Shown piece by piece: positions 1-5,416 of a DNA stretch of 5,895 nucleotides. The notes under the pieces were generated by a model that was not told the DNA's origin, did no database searches, and worked only from the letters and a program-made list of their open reading frames with translations. The DNA is taken from positions 1 to 5,895 of the forward strand of contig ASZN01000150.1 in assembly GCA_000406005.1 (NCBI GenBank), in the 5' to 3' direction. Every line of letters starts with the position of its first letter. The first letter of the stretch is position 1. The stretch is from Candidatus Poribacteria bacterium WGA-3G. GTDB taxonomy: Bacteria > Poribacteria > WGA-4E > WGA-3G. The position numbers and the translations under genes are program-made.

Positions 1-585
1 ACGTTTGGTGAAGAGGATGCCGAACTTCTCCCGCACTGTGCTTTCCCGGCGTGGTCTCCTGACGGTTCCGAAATCGCCTGTCATATAGGTCCACATCCAC
101 AGACATCTCGGTTGACATTTATCAATGTCCACACACGCGAGACGGAACGTCCGCTGCCCACGAAAACCCTCCGCTGGCAATTTGAGCCGTCTTGGTCCGC
201 TTCGGGTGATAAACTTGCGATTACTGGGAATCGGCATCCCTTGCCGGTGATCTTAGATAGAGATCTGCACAATGCATGGAAGGACAAACAGACGATCTTC
301 CTCGTCAAGCGCGACGGCACAGGGCTGCAGCAACTGGTCGAGGAAGACGGTCCAGATGCATTAACACCTGTGTTATCACCGGACGGGTTGGAAGTGGTTT
401 ATACACAAGAGATTAACGGACAGTCCCAAATTTTCAAACTGGAGATAGGCACCGGTGTCCGAATGCAGTTGACGCATCTTGGTCGAAATACGGATGGCGG
501 TTGGTTTGATCCGGCGTATGCGTTGCCTGTTTCACCGCAGCCGGAGTTGCTAACGACGACTTGGGGTGAACAGAAAAAGGAATAG
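1..585 (+). CDS. PD40/TolB-like beta-propeller protein, C-terminal part (continues from 5417 across the ends)
   Basis: This frame is open from base 1 and stops with TAG at 583-585, giving 194 residues with no start of its own. It carries PD40-type repeats with signature turns such as WSPDG (about residues 19-23), WSASGDKLA and LSPDGLEVV. It ends in a Trp-containing tail (TTTWGEQKKE). The first 56 bases equal the last 56 of the window, in the same reading frame, so this is the 3' part of the gene starting at 5417. Joined, the protein is 335 residues with about six repeats, a plausible complete six-bladed propeller. PD40 propellers usually bind proteins or ligands in the periplasm or outside the cell. 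No catalytic residues are evident and the actual ligand is unknown. Confidence 0.88.
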   Translation, partial: TFGEEDAELLPHCAFPAWSPDGSEIACHIGPHPQTSRLTFINVHTRETERPLPTKTLRWQFEPSWSASGDKLAITGNRHPLPVILDRDLHNAWKDKQTIFLVKRDGTGLQQLVEEDGPDALTPVLSPDGLEVVYTQEINGQSQIFKLEIGTGVRMQLTHLGRNTDGGWFDPAYALPVSPQPELLTTTWGEQKKE

Positions 586-820
586 TGTCTTTAGAAGAAT
601 AGTTTTCAGTTTTGGGTTTTGGCTTCCGGCATGGGTGCCTGCTCATACATGGTCTCCTGATGGGCGTTTCTTGGCTTACGTCTCCCGGCAAGATGGAAAC
701 CTCAAGATTTATGTCATGGACACACGGACAAAGGAACATCAGCGGCTCACACACCACCACGAAAGCGAATGGTCCCCAGCGTGGGCACCAGAAGGGCATG
801 ATAGTTCCTTTCTGTATTGA
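566..820 (+). pseudogene. Truncated second PD40 propeller gene (N-terminal fragment)
   Basis: The frame opens at GTG 566, inside the last codons of the preceding propeller gene, and runs 84 codons to TGA 818-820. Residues 1-26 look like an export signal: basic start (NRKRNSVFRR), hydrophobic stretch, and VPA before His. PD40 repeat sequence follows directly (HTWSPDGRFLAYVS, then SPAWAPEG). Homology stops near base 795, so only about one and a half repeats remain where a family member would have six or more. A +1 shift near 797 gives a slightly more repeat-like continuation (GMIVPFCI) that also ends quickly. No good Shine-Dalgarno sequence precedes the GTG, so expression, if any, would rely on coupling to the upstream gene. 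I read it as a gene cut by a rearrangement whose breakpoint lies near 795-836. Confidence 0.6.
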
Positions 821-835
821 GTGTCGGGCGGGTCG

Positions 836-1030
836 CTAAAGCACCCACACAGCCATCTTACCTGTACCACGATTACACCACGCGTAATACGGGATCGCCG
901 TAACATCTATCTGCTTCGCACTTGGTCCCGTAATATAGAGGTTATCTTCCCACTCGGTATCGTTCAGGACGCTGCCTGCCCCACGGATAACCGTTACACC
1001 GCCTAATATAGTAGAATCGAAAAATATGTT
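836..1030 (-). pseudogene. C-terminal remnant of a GH127/DUF1680-like glycoside hydrolase
   Basis: On the reverse strand, a frame ending with TAG at 836-838 contains LGGVTVIRG and, at its end, a segment reading VTAIPYYAWCNRGTGKMAVWV. From memory, GH127/DUF1680 (beta-L-arabinofuranosidase-type) proteins end in PYYAWANRGPGxMxVW, preceded by an LLGGVxVxxG strand. The similar part covers only the last 60-65 residues. The frame is open further up to 1171, but the residues encoded there do not look like the family and overlap repeat DNA. Full-length enzymes are roughly 600 residues or more, so the catalytic barrel is missing and this is a dead end-fragment. It converges on the truncated propeller gene, which suggests that a deletion joined two unrelated gene ends. 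Confidence 0.6.
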
Positions 1031-1044
1031 TACACCGCGTGATA

Positions 1045-1194
1045 GGGATCTACATGACACGCTTGTAGGGGTTGGGTAACCTTGAAGAAACACCCAAGCA
1101 AAAACACCCCTACGGTTCCCTTGTGTGTAAAAGTAATTACGGGATCTACTATAAATATAATGAAGAAACACTGAAGCAAATAAACCCTACGCCA
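1045..1194. repeat. Two degenerate direct repeat units, the first containing an inverted repeat
   Basis: Unit 1 (1045-1114) and unit 2 (1141-1194) share the same ordered blocks: GGGATCTAC (1045-1053; 1141-1149), TGAAGAAACAC (1083-1093; 1161-1171), AAGCAAA (1096-1102; 1174-1180) and a CCCTACG end. Unit 1 also has an 8-bp perfect inverted repeat, GTAGGGGT (1065-1072) with ACCCCTAC (1106-1113), and an inner TGGGT/ACCCA pair (1073-1077; 1092-1096). Unit 2 lacks the left arm. This resembles a dispersed REP- or MITE-like intergenic repeat with one complete and one deleted copy. No coding content is seen. Confidence 0.5.
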
Positions 1195-1290
1195 TATATG
1201 AGAATTATGGACAAAATGTTATACTTATGTGAATGAATATTTTACAAATAGTTATTAGCACAACTCGTTTAGGATGCAAATTTGTATTTT

Positions 1291-1319
1291 TTGACATTTT
1301 TTGCAGATTTTGCACGAAA
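1291..1319 (+). promoter_or_regulatory. Possible sigma-70-type promoter
   Basis: A perfect -35 consensus, TTGACA, lies at 1291-1296 in AT-rich DNA. At the standard 17-base spacing the -10 position (1314-1319) reads ACGAAA, a poor match to TATAAT. The box is placed sensibly, about 110 bases upstream of the glycosyltransferase start at 1405, but the weak -10 keeps this tentative. Other -10-like boxes (TATACT at 1220, TAATAT at 1341) have no matching -35. Confidence 0.28.
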
Positions 1320-1385
1320 ACCCCTTAAAAAGAGAGTCTTTAATATACATGAATTATAAAGTTTTATTTTCAAAGTTTTTAAAAC

Positions 1386-1397
1386 GGAGAGGTAGGG
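1386..1397 (+). promoter_or_regulatory. Ribosome binding site supporting a TTG start at 1405
   Basis: The purine-rich run GGAGAGGTAGGG ends 7 bases before TTG 1405. The first ATG in frame (1423) lies 25 bases beyond the run, too far for normal use. The TTG start also leaves 13 residues before the conserved Phe-Glu of the N-terminal domain, close to the 14 in the sister gene at 3241. Confidence 0.6.
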
Positions 1398-1404
1398 AAC
1401 AAAA

Positions 1405-3120
1405 TTGCTCGGTTTACCAAAAATGTTGCATCAGCTTCATCTCTTTGAAGAGGATGGTATATCTTATGCTGCGGATCTTGAGAAAGCGCGTGTCGTTGAA
1501 CTCTCTGCTGTGATGCTGGATATTCTGAAACTCGCCGAAACACAAACCGATGATACGATTGTTGAGACACTCGGTGCTTCATATCCAGAAGACGAGATTT
1601 CTGAGGCGTTTGAGCGGTTCTCGGAACTTGAAAAAGAGGGTTTGCTGTTCAATCGTGGTGAGGATTTGCGGCGCAGCTTTGAGACGGAGAGTAAATGGCG
1701 GAAATTGCTTGTTGTGATCCCCGGCATCAATGTGGATTCGTTTTTTGACATTGAAACGTTATCGGCTGGCACGAACATGGCACTTGCTTATATGATTCGA
1801 CATCTCATGGAATACACGGATCTCCACTTTGTGGGTTCTCGGAATCGGAAGATCACGGACGGGGTCTATGAAGTCGATATCGGCATTGATGACTTGATCC
1901 GCCTTCGGTCGAAAATTGCTGAGACGTATTACGGGATTCTGACCTTGCATCAGGAGCAGGATCGGTGGCTACTTCCGCTTTACCGATACCCGGAATTCCC
2001 ACCCATCCTCGTTCAGTGTCACGCGCCGCGTGGACACGGTGGGCATGCGATGAATTCGATTTTTCGGCATTATGCAGCGATGCGGGATTGTGATGGGTTT
2101 ACCGCACCCTCGGATTATGTCCGTGATTTTTACGCGAATTATGTCTGGGATCCGAGTTTTTTCCATACGTTACCGAACGGTGTTGATTCAAAGTTGTTCC
2201 GTCCGATGAATAAGACAGCGGCAAAGCACGAAGTCGCTAAAGAAGTCGGGGATGATCGAATTGCAATTGCGCCGACTGTTGGTTATCTCTCACGGGTACA
2301 ATCTGAAAAGGGTGCTTCTGTTTATCTGAAGTTAGCGAGACTGAATCCAGAGTTCCTTTTTTTAATCGCGGGACCTAATCTGGGAAGGTATGCTTCACAG
2401 AAGCTTCCTAATAATCTCGTGTATGTCGGTTTCCATCCGCGTGAGAAGTTGCCACTTATCTACAACGCGTTTGACGTCTACTGTTTCCCATCGATGTCGG
2501 GTGAGGAAACATTCGGGTTGACGGTGCTCGAGGCGATGGCGTGTGGCGTGCCGCCTGTAGTCCCGAATTTCGATGGTGTACCGTCGGTGGTCGGTGATGC
2601 AGGTCTGGTTGCAGACGCTGAAAATTTCGACCACGATGTTGCAACGCTTGTGAGTTATCCGTGTCCTATAGATTTTTCTATAAAGATCAACTCGCTGTTA
2701 AATAATACAGAGATGTGGGATGCATTTTCCGAGAAGGCGAGACAGCGGGCAGAGTTATTCACTTGGTATAAGACCGCAGAAAGGATTGTGAAATTGTTTG
2801 AGATGCTACGTCACAAGAGGAAGCTAATCAATCCGAACAGGCTCTTGAATGTGTTCGCGCCAACACCACCCATAGAAAATGAAGGATTGCAGGAACTGAA
2901 ATGTAGGTCGGTTTTGCTGAGTATGAATGCGAATTATGAGCGATGTCTGATGCGGGATGCGGTGTATCCGTTGCGTGTTGAGGATGGGCTCGTGCTGAGC
3001 ATTTTAAAAAATCATACACCCAGAGAGGCGGAGGCGGTTCTTGCTGAGTTGGTCGCCGATGAGACGGAGGCAAGGGCAATTCTTAAAAGGGTTCGCGGCT
3101 TAATTGATGGGACGGCTTGA
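1405..3120 (+). CDS. RRE (PqqD-like)-fused GT4-type glycosyltransferase, canonical active site
   Basis: This 571-residue protein is probably cytoplasmic, with no signal peptide or membrane segment. Residues about 9-82 form a PqqD/RRE-like domain (FEEDGISYAADLE, then VETL and an amphipathic helix ending EKEGLLF), the fold that binds RiPP leader peptides. Residues about 98-460 are a GT-B glycosyltransferase resembling family GT4. It shows SAGTNMA after the first strand, PNGVD at 257-261, R297 and K302 in the SRVQSEKG loop that usually contacts the donor diphosphate, and an intact EX7E motif (E368, E376). Residues about 480-571 are an extra C-terminal domain with HTPREAEAVL at 537-546, echoed in the next gene. 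In the family, such enzymes transfer sugar from a nucleotide donor with retention. Here the fused RRE suggests a peptide acceptor, most likely the product of 4989-5243. Sugar and acceptor residue cannot be read from sequence. The start is TTG. Confidence 0.88.
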   Translation: MLGLPKMLHQLHLFEEDGISYAADLEKARVVELSAVMLDILKLAETQTDDTIVETLGASYPEDEISEAFERFSELEKEGLLFNRGEDLRRSFETESKWRKLLVVIPGINVDSFFDIETLSAGTNMALAYMIRHLMEYTDLHFVGSRNRKITDGVYEVDIGIDDLIRLRSKIAETYYGILTLHQEQDRWLLPLYRYPEFPPILVQCHAPRGHGGHAMNSIFRHYAAMRDCDGFTAPSDYVRDFYANYVWDPSFFHTLPNGVDSKLFRPMNKTAAKHEVAKEVGDDRIAIAPTVGYLSRVQSEKGASVYLKLARLNPEFLFLIAGPNLGRYASQKLPNNLVYVGFHPREKLPLIYNAFDVYCFPSMSGEETFGLTVLEAMACGVPPVVPNFDGVPSVVGDAGLVADAENFDHDVATLVSYPCPIDFSIKINSLLNNTEMWDAFSEKARQRAELFTWYKTAERIVKLFEMLRHKRKLINPNRLLNVFAPTPPIENEGLQELKCRSVLLSMNANYERCLMRDAVYPLRVEDGLVLSILKNHTPREAEAVLAELVADETEARAILKRVRGLIDGTA

Positions 3121-3240
3121 TTGATAGCCGTCAGTCTTCAGTTGTCAGTCTTCTGTTAAGTATGTGGCGTGGAGGAACGATTTCACTGACAACTGACAAT
3201 CGATGGTTTCGGATAACTGATAAAAATAGGAAATAAAATT
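3121..3240. repeat. Intergenic inverted and heptamer repeats between the two glycosyltransferase genes
   Basis: A perfect 12-bp inverted repeat, TCAGTTGTCAGT (3138-3149) with ACTGACAACTGA (3185-3196), encloses 35 bases. The left side is a 14-base tandem repeat, GTCAGTCTTCAGTT (3130-3143) then GTCAGTCTTCTGTT (3144-3157), with one mismatch. The right side has tandem heptamers ACTGACA (3185-3191; 3192-3198), and a related ATAACTGATA follows at 3213-3222. This resembles the short heptamer repeats found between genes in some bacterial genomes. It could fold in the transcript and lower read-through or stabilise one part of the message. No T-run follows, so it is not a standard terminator. Confidence 0.65.
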
Positions 3241-4890
3241 ATGGTATATCAGAGGCGTTACCGATTAAAACGTCATCACAAATTTGAACGGGACGATCGC
3301 AAGTATGTGGCGGATATTGAAACGGGCGACCTCATCCAGATAAACGATGTGGAATGGGAGATTCTGGGACGTTATGAATCCCAGACGCTGTATCAGATTG
3401 TGGAGCGGTTGAAGGGAAAATATAAATTGACGATGGTCTTCGATGGCATTGAACGTTTGGAACGGCTTGGACGGCAGGGTTCCCTTTTAAGTCCGATTGT
3501 TGAACCCGTTGCACCGGTCCATACCAAGGTGGAACAGACGGATCGGATGCCGAGGTTATTGGTGCCGTTCCATTTTACGAATGAGAAATCGGCGTTGGAT
3601 TATGTTACCGGTCTAAACCGCTACCAGCTTTTGAGGCATATCTCGGCGTTCGCTGAGTTGGAAACGTTGGCTTTTTCTGAGATAGGTGGCGAAAAAAAGG
3701 AAGTCTCGGATTTCGACGAGGTTCGGGTTCGGAACTTGCGTGTCCCGAAAAGTAGTGCATTGACAGCACCGTGGTATGCCCTGGACGGGTATGACGGTAT
3801 CTTGCTCCTTTCACAGTTCTTGACGGACGATTTGTTATACTATCGAGTGCCTGATGTCCCGATTGTTCACTGCATAGATGGTGTCCAGCAGCTGCGACAC
3901 AGTTTGCTGAAGACACTCCTGACGCTTAGCGCGTTCCAGCATTCAAAGGATACACTGGTTGTCAGAGCCTCGTGGATGAAGGAATGGCTCGCTGAATTGG
4001 GGGTACCAGTGGAAAATGTACGCGTAATTCCAGATGGTATAGATGTTGTTGCGCCGATCGGGGATAAGGCGTTGGCGAAGCAGCATACTGCGGCTATCTT
4101 TGAGAAGCCGATGTTTGTGGAGCGTCCTGTTGTCGGATTGATCTCTGGCTTTGAACCGCATCGTGGCGCGAAGTGGATCGCTGCGTTTGCGCGCGCCAAT
4201 CCGCATCTGGCGATTTTTGTCTATGACGCGATGTTAGCGCAGCACTACCAACATCCGCCGGAGAATGTCGTTATTTTCAGTGCGGATGATGAGGAGACGC
4301 GTTCGGTTCTGCCGATATTTTTTCAGGCGTTGGATCTGGTGTGTTTCCCCGCGATGCCGGGGACGCCGCTCTCGATTATCTTGGAGGCGGTGGCGTTCGG
4401 CACGCCTTGTGTTGCAATGGCGAAATATGGGATGCCGCCGGAAGTCGCGGATGCAGGTGTTGCCGTGAATGCAGACTGGGATCACTTTGGCAATTTCTAT
4501 GTGCCGATGCAGGAGTTATCGAGGACAATACACAAGTGGTTAAAACCTTTCGAGGCACGCGGGGTGTGTGATGATTTTACAGAGCGGATCGTTCACCGAC
4601 ATACACGAAAGGATGCTGCAGAGGCGATTGTCCAACTGTTTGCAGAAGGGCTTCAACGGGAGACAGATAATTTTGAGAAAACCGAAAGCACACTGTTCCC
4701 ACCGATTTTCTGTCGGCGGTATGAACCGGAGACAGGCGCGCTCAAATCCAGTGTATATCGGTTAGGAATCAATAGAGACGATGATGATCTTGAAACGGCT
4801 TTGGCGGAGGTGTTATCTGAAGGGCATACGTCTGCTGAGGTGGAGTCGGTTCTCAAGCATTTCCAGCCGGAAAGTTCTGTTTGTCCATGA
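3241..4890 (+). CDS. RRE (PqqD-like)-fused glycosyltransferase paralogue with altered EX7E motif
   Basis: This 549-residue protein starts at ATG with AGGAA (3228-3232) eight bases upstream. Its design matches the gene at 1405. A PqqD/RRE-like domain covers residues about 10-84 (FERDDRKYVADIETG, IVERL, then an amphipathic helix). A GT-B region spans about 103-470, and a C-terminal tail holds HTSAEVESVL at 529-538. GT landmarks are PDGIDV (264-269), GFEPHRGAKW (303-312) replacing the usual GxLxxEKG loop, and PGTPLSIILEAVAFG, where the first Glu of EX7E is Gly (G374) while the second (E382) remains. The enzyme is therefore divergent: it may use another donor geometry, or act as a non-catalytic partner or substrate-binding subunit of the first enzyme. 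It lies 120 bases downstream of the first gene and about 98 bases upstream of the candidate precursor. The RRE similarity to its neighbour suggests old duplication with functional split. Confidence 0.85.
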   Translation: MVYQRRYRLKRHHKFERDDRKYVADIETGDLIQINDVEWEILGRYESQTLYQIVERLKGKYKLTMVFDGIERLERLGRQGSLLSPIVEPVAPVHTKVEQTDRMPRLLVPFHFTNEKSALDYVTGLNRYQLLRHISAFAELETLAFSEIGGEKKEVSDFDEVRVRNLRVPKSSALTAPWYALDGYDGILLLSQFLTDDLLYYRVPDVPIVHCIDGVQQLRHSLLKTLLTLSAFQHSKDTLVVRASWMKEWLAELGVPVENVRVIPDGIDVVAPIGDKALAKQHTAAIFEKPMFVERPVVGLISGFEPHRGAKWIAAFARANPHLAIFVYDAMLAQHYQHPPENVVIFSADDEETRSVLPIFFQALDLVCFPAMPGTPLSIILEAVAFGTPCVAMAKYGMPPEVADAGVAVNADWDHFGNFYVPMQELSRTIHKWLKPFEARGVCDDFTERIVHRHTRKDAAEAIVQLFAEGLQRETDNFEKTESTLFPPIFCRRYEPETGALKSSVYRLGINRDDDDLETALAEVLSEGHTSAEVESVLKHFQPESSVCP

Positions 4891-4904
4891 GTGTGTTTCT
4901 CGCT

Positions 4905-4965
4905 GGAAACCAGATGTTTCCCTGCTACGGCTGGGAGGCATATCCCGCCGGGGTGAGATTCCCGG
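4905..4965 (+). promoter_or_regulatory. Structured RNA leader upstream of the small peptide gene
   Basis: Three small stems lie one after another in the 98 bases before the peptide gene: GGAAAC (4905-4910) with GTTTCC (4916-4921), GGGA (4933-4936) with TCCC (4943-4946), and CCGGGG (4948-4953) with TCCCGG (4960-4965, one G-U pair). The last ends eight bases before the strong ribosome site. They could act as processing or stabilising structures that raise peptide output over the enzymes, or as a small regulatory leader. I do not recognise a known riboswitch class. Confidence 0.38.
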
Positions 4966-4973
4966 TAAAAGAG

Positions 4974-4982
4974 AGGAGGTGA
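4974..4982 (+). promoter_or_regulatory. Very strong Shine-Dalgarno sequence for the small peptide gene
   Basis: AGGAGGTGA at 4974-4982 is close to perfect complementarity with the 16S 3' end, with AGGAGG ending nine bases before ATG 4989. The genes at 1405, 3241 and 5417 have much weaker sites (GGAGAGG, AGGAA, AGGAG). This fits a highly translated precursor peptide and strongly supports the small gene being real. Confidence 0.8.
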
Positions 4983-4988
4983 ATTTGA

Positions 4989-5243
4989 ATGAAAAAGAAT
5001 CTCCGCGGTAAAATCCGCGAGTATATCCAGTCTGAAGAGGGCAAGGTGGGCGTGAAATCGCCCTTGACACTCGGTGTCGCAGCAGGCGGTCTGTTGTTGG
5101 CACACGCCATTGTCGGAACACCGGACGCAGAAGCAGGATGGTGCAAGGGGTTCGGCGAGAGAGAATGCCCTATGAATTACTCCTGTCGAGGACCTTGGGT
5201 TGAGGTTGACGGTGATTGGTGGGGTACATGCACACCGGATTAA
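4989..5243 (+). CDS. Candidate RiPP precursor peptide, Cys/Trp-rich core
   Basis: The product is 84 residues. Residues 1-24 are charged (KK, LRGKIREYIQ, SEEGKVGVKS), 25-43 are hydrophobic (LTLGVAAGG, LLLAHAIVG), and PDAEA at 45-49 forms an AxA-type signal peptidase-like site before G50. A GG pair at 33-34 is a second possible cleavage site. The predicted core (50-84) holds Cys52, Cys60, Cys66 and Cys81, Trp51, 70, 77 and 78, a Gly/Asp/Glu-rich middle and an Asn-Tyr-Ser sequon at 63-65. The leader-plus-core layout, optimal ribosome site and position just after two RRE-fused glycosyltransferases support a ribosomal peptide that is glycosylated and exported. Candidate sugar sites are the Cys thiols, Ser65, Thr80 and Thr82; two disulfides are another option for the Cys. 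The core belongs to no family I can name. It could instead be a plain secreted Cys-rich protein. Confidence 0.8.
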   Translation: MKKNLRGKIREYIQSEEGKVGVKSPLTLGVAAGGLLLAHAIVGTPDAEAGWCKGFGERECPMNYSCRGPWVEVDGDWWGTCTPD

Positions 5244-5254
5244 TATTGTCAAGA

Positions 5255-5283
5255 GAGAGTGTGGCGTGAGCCGCAGTCCTCTC
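5255..5283 (+). other. Hairpin with GUGA tetraloop just after the peptide gene
   Basis: TGTGGC (5260-5265) pairs with GCCGCA (5270-5275, one G-U pair) around a GTGA loop of the GNRA type. An outer GAGAG/CTCTC helix (5255-5259; 5279-5283) is separated by a three-base bulge. It begins 11 bases after the stop codon at 5241-5243, where it could protect the 3' end of the message. Confidence 0.4.
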
Positions 5284-5292
5284 GTTGACTTT

Positions 5293-5326
5293 TGAGCGTA
5301 TGGTAGTTTTTGCTACCATACGCTCA
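5293..5326. terminator. Perfect 14-bp hairpin between the peptide and propeller genes, possible terminator
   Basis: TGAGCGTATGGTAG (5293-5306) and CTACCATACGCTCA (5313-5326) are exact reverse complements around a TTTTTG loop. It sits between the small peptide gene and the propeller gene, where an operon end is expected. Neither side has a T-run, so intrinsic termination would be inefficient. It may instead stabilise the 3' end of the upstream message or be an insulator-type repeat. Confidence 0.55.
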
Positions 5327-5416
5327 TCCGTGCGCTCCATAATTCTGGCTTGAATCATTCGGGACAGAAGGGACATGCGTGGTCGTGTTTGAAAATTTTC
5401 AGTAGGAGAAACGGGT

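Larger units (their letters stand above)
1195..1404. other. AT-rich non-coding leader upstream of the first glycosyltransferase gene
   Basis: This stretch is clearly more AT-rich than its surroundings and has no convincing gene. A forward frame through it (from TTG 1301 to 1513) lacks a ribosome site and runs out of frame into the glycosyltransferase gene. It holds a TTGACA box at 1291 and several A/T runs before the ribosome site at 1386. It probably contains the promoter and 5' leader of the downstream gene or operon. Confidence 0.5.

Noticed and set aside
434..799. Reverse-strand frame of 121 codons opposite the propeller genes
   Set aside because: It is antisense to PD40 repeats with no recognisable domain.
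1301..1513. Small forward frame upstream of and overlapping the first glycosyltransferase
   Set aside because: It has no ribosome site at TTG 1301 or ATG 1350 and runs out of frame through the conserved RRE domain. It is a shadow in AT-rich DNA.
3130..3198. CRISPR-like array
   Set aside because: The repeats are 7-14 bases with no spacers of regular length and no cas gene nearby.
4905..4965. Known riboswitch (cobalamin, TPP or c-di-GMP type)
   Set aside because: The conserved boxes of these classes are not present; only simple local stems are seen.
4989..5243. Lanthipeptide, lasso or class II bacteriocin precursor
   Set aside because: No lanthionine synthetase, lasso cyclase or dedicated ABC transporter is present, and the core lacks the usual Ser/Thr-rich or lasso ring patterns. 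Only RRE-GT enzymes accompany it.
4653..5252. Long reverse-strand open frame of 199 codons
   Set aside because: It lies antisense across the end of the second enzyme gene and the whole peptide gene, shows no family features and has no ribosome site. The forward genes explain the sequence.
5310..5343. Promoter for the propeller gene using CATAAT at 5338
   Set aside because: No -35-like hexamer lies at 16-18 bases upstream; TTGCTA at 5310 is 22 bases away and inside the hairpin.
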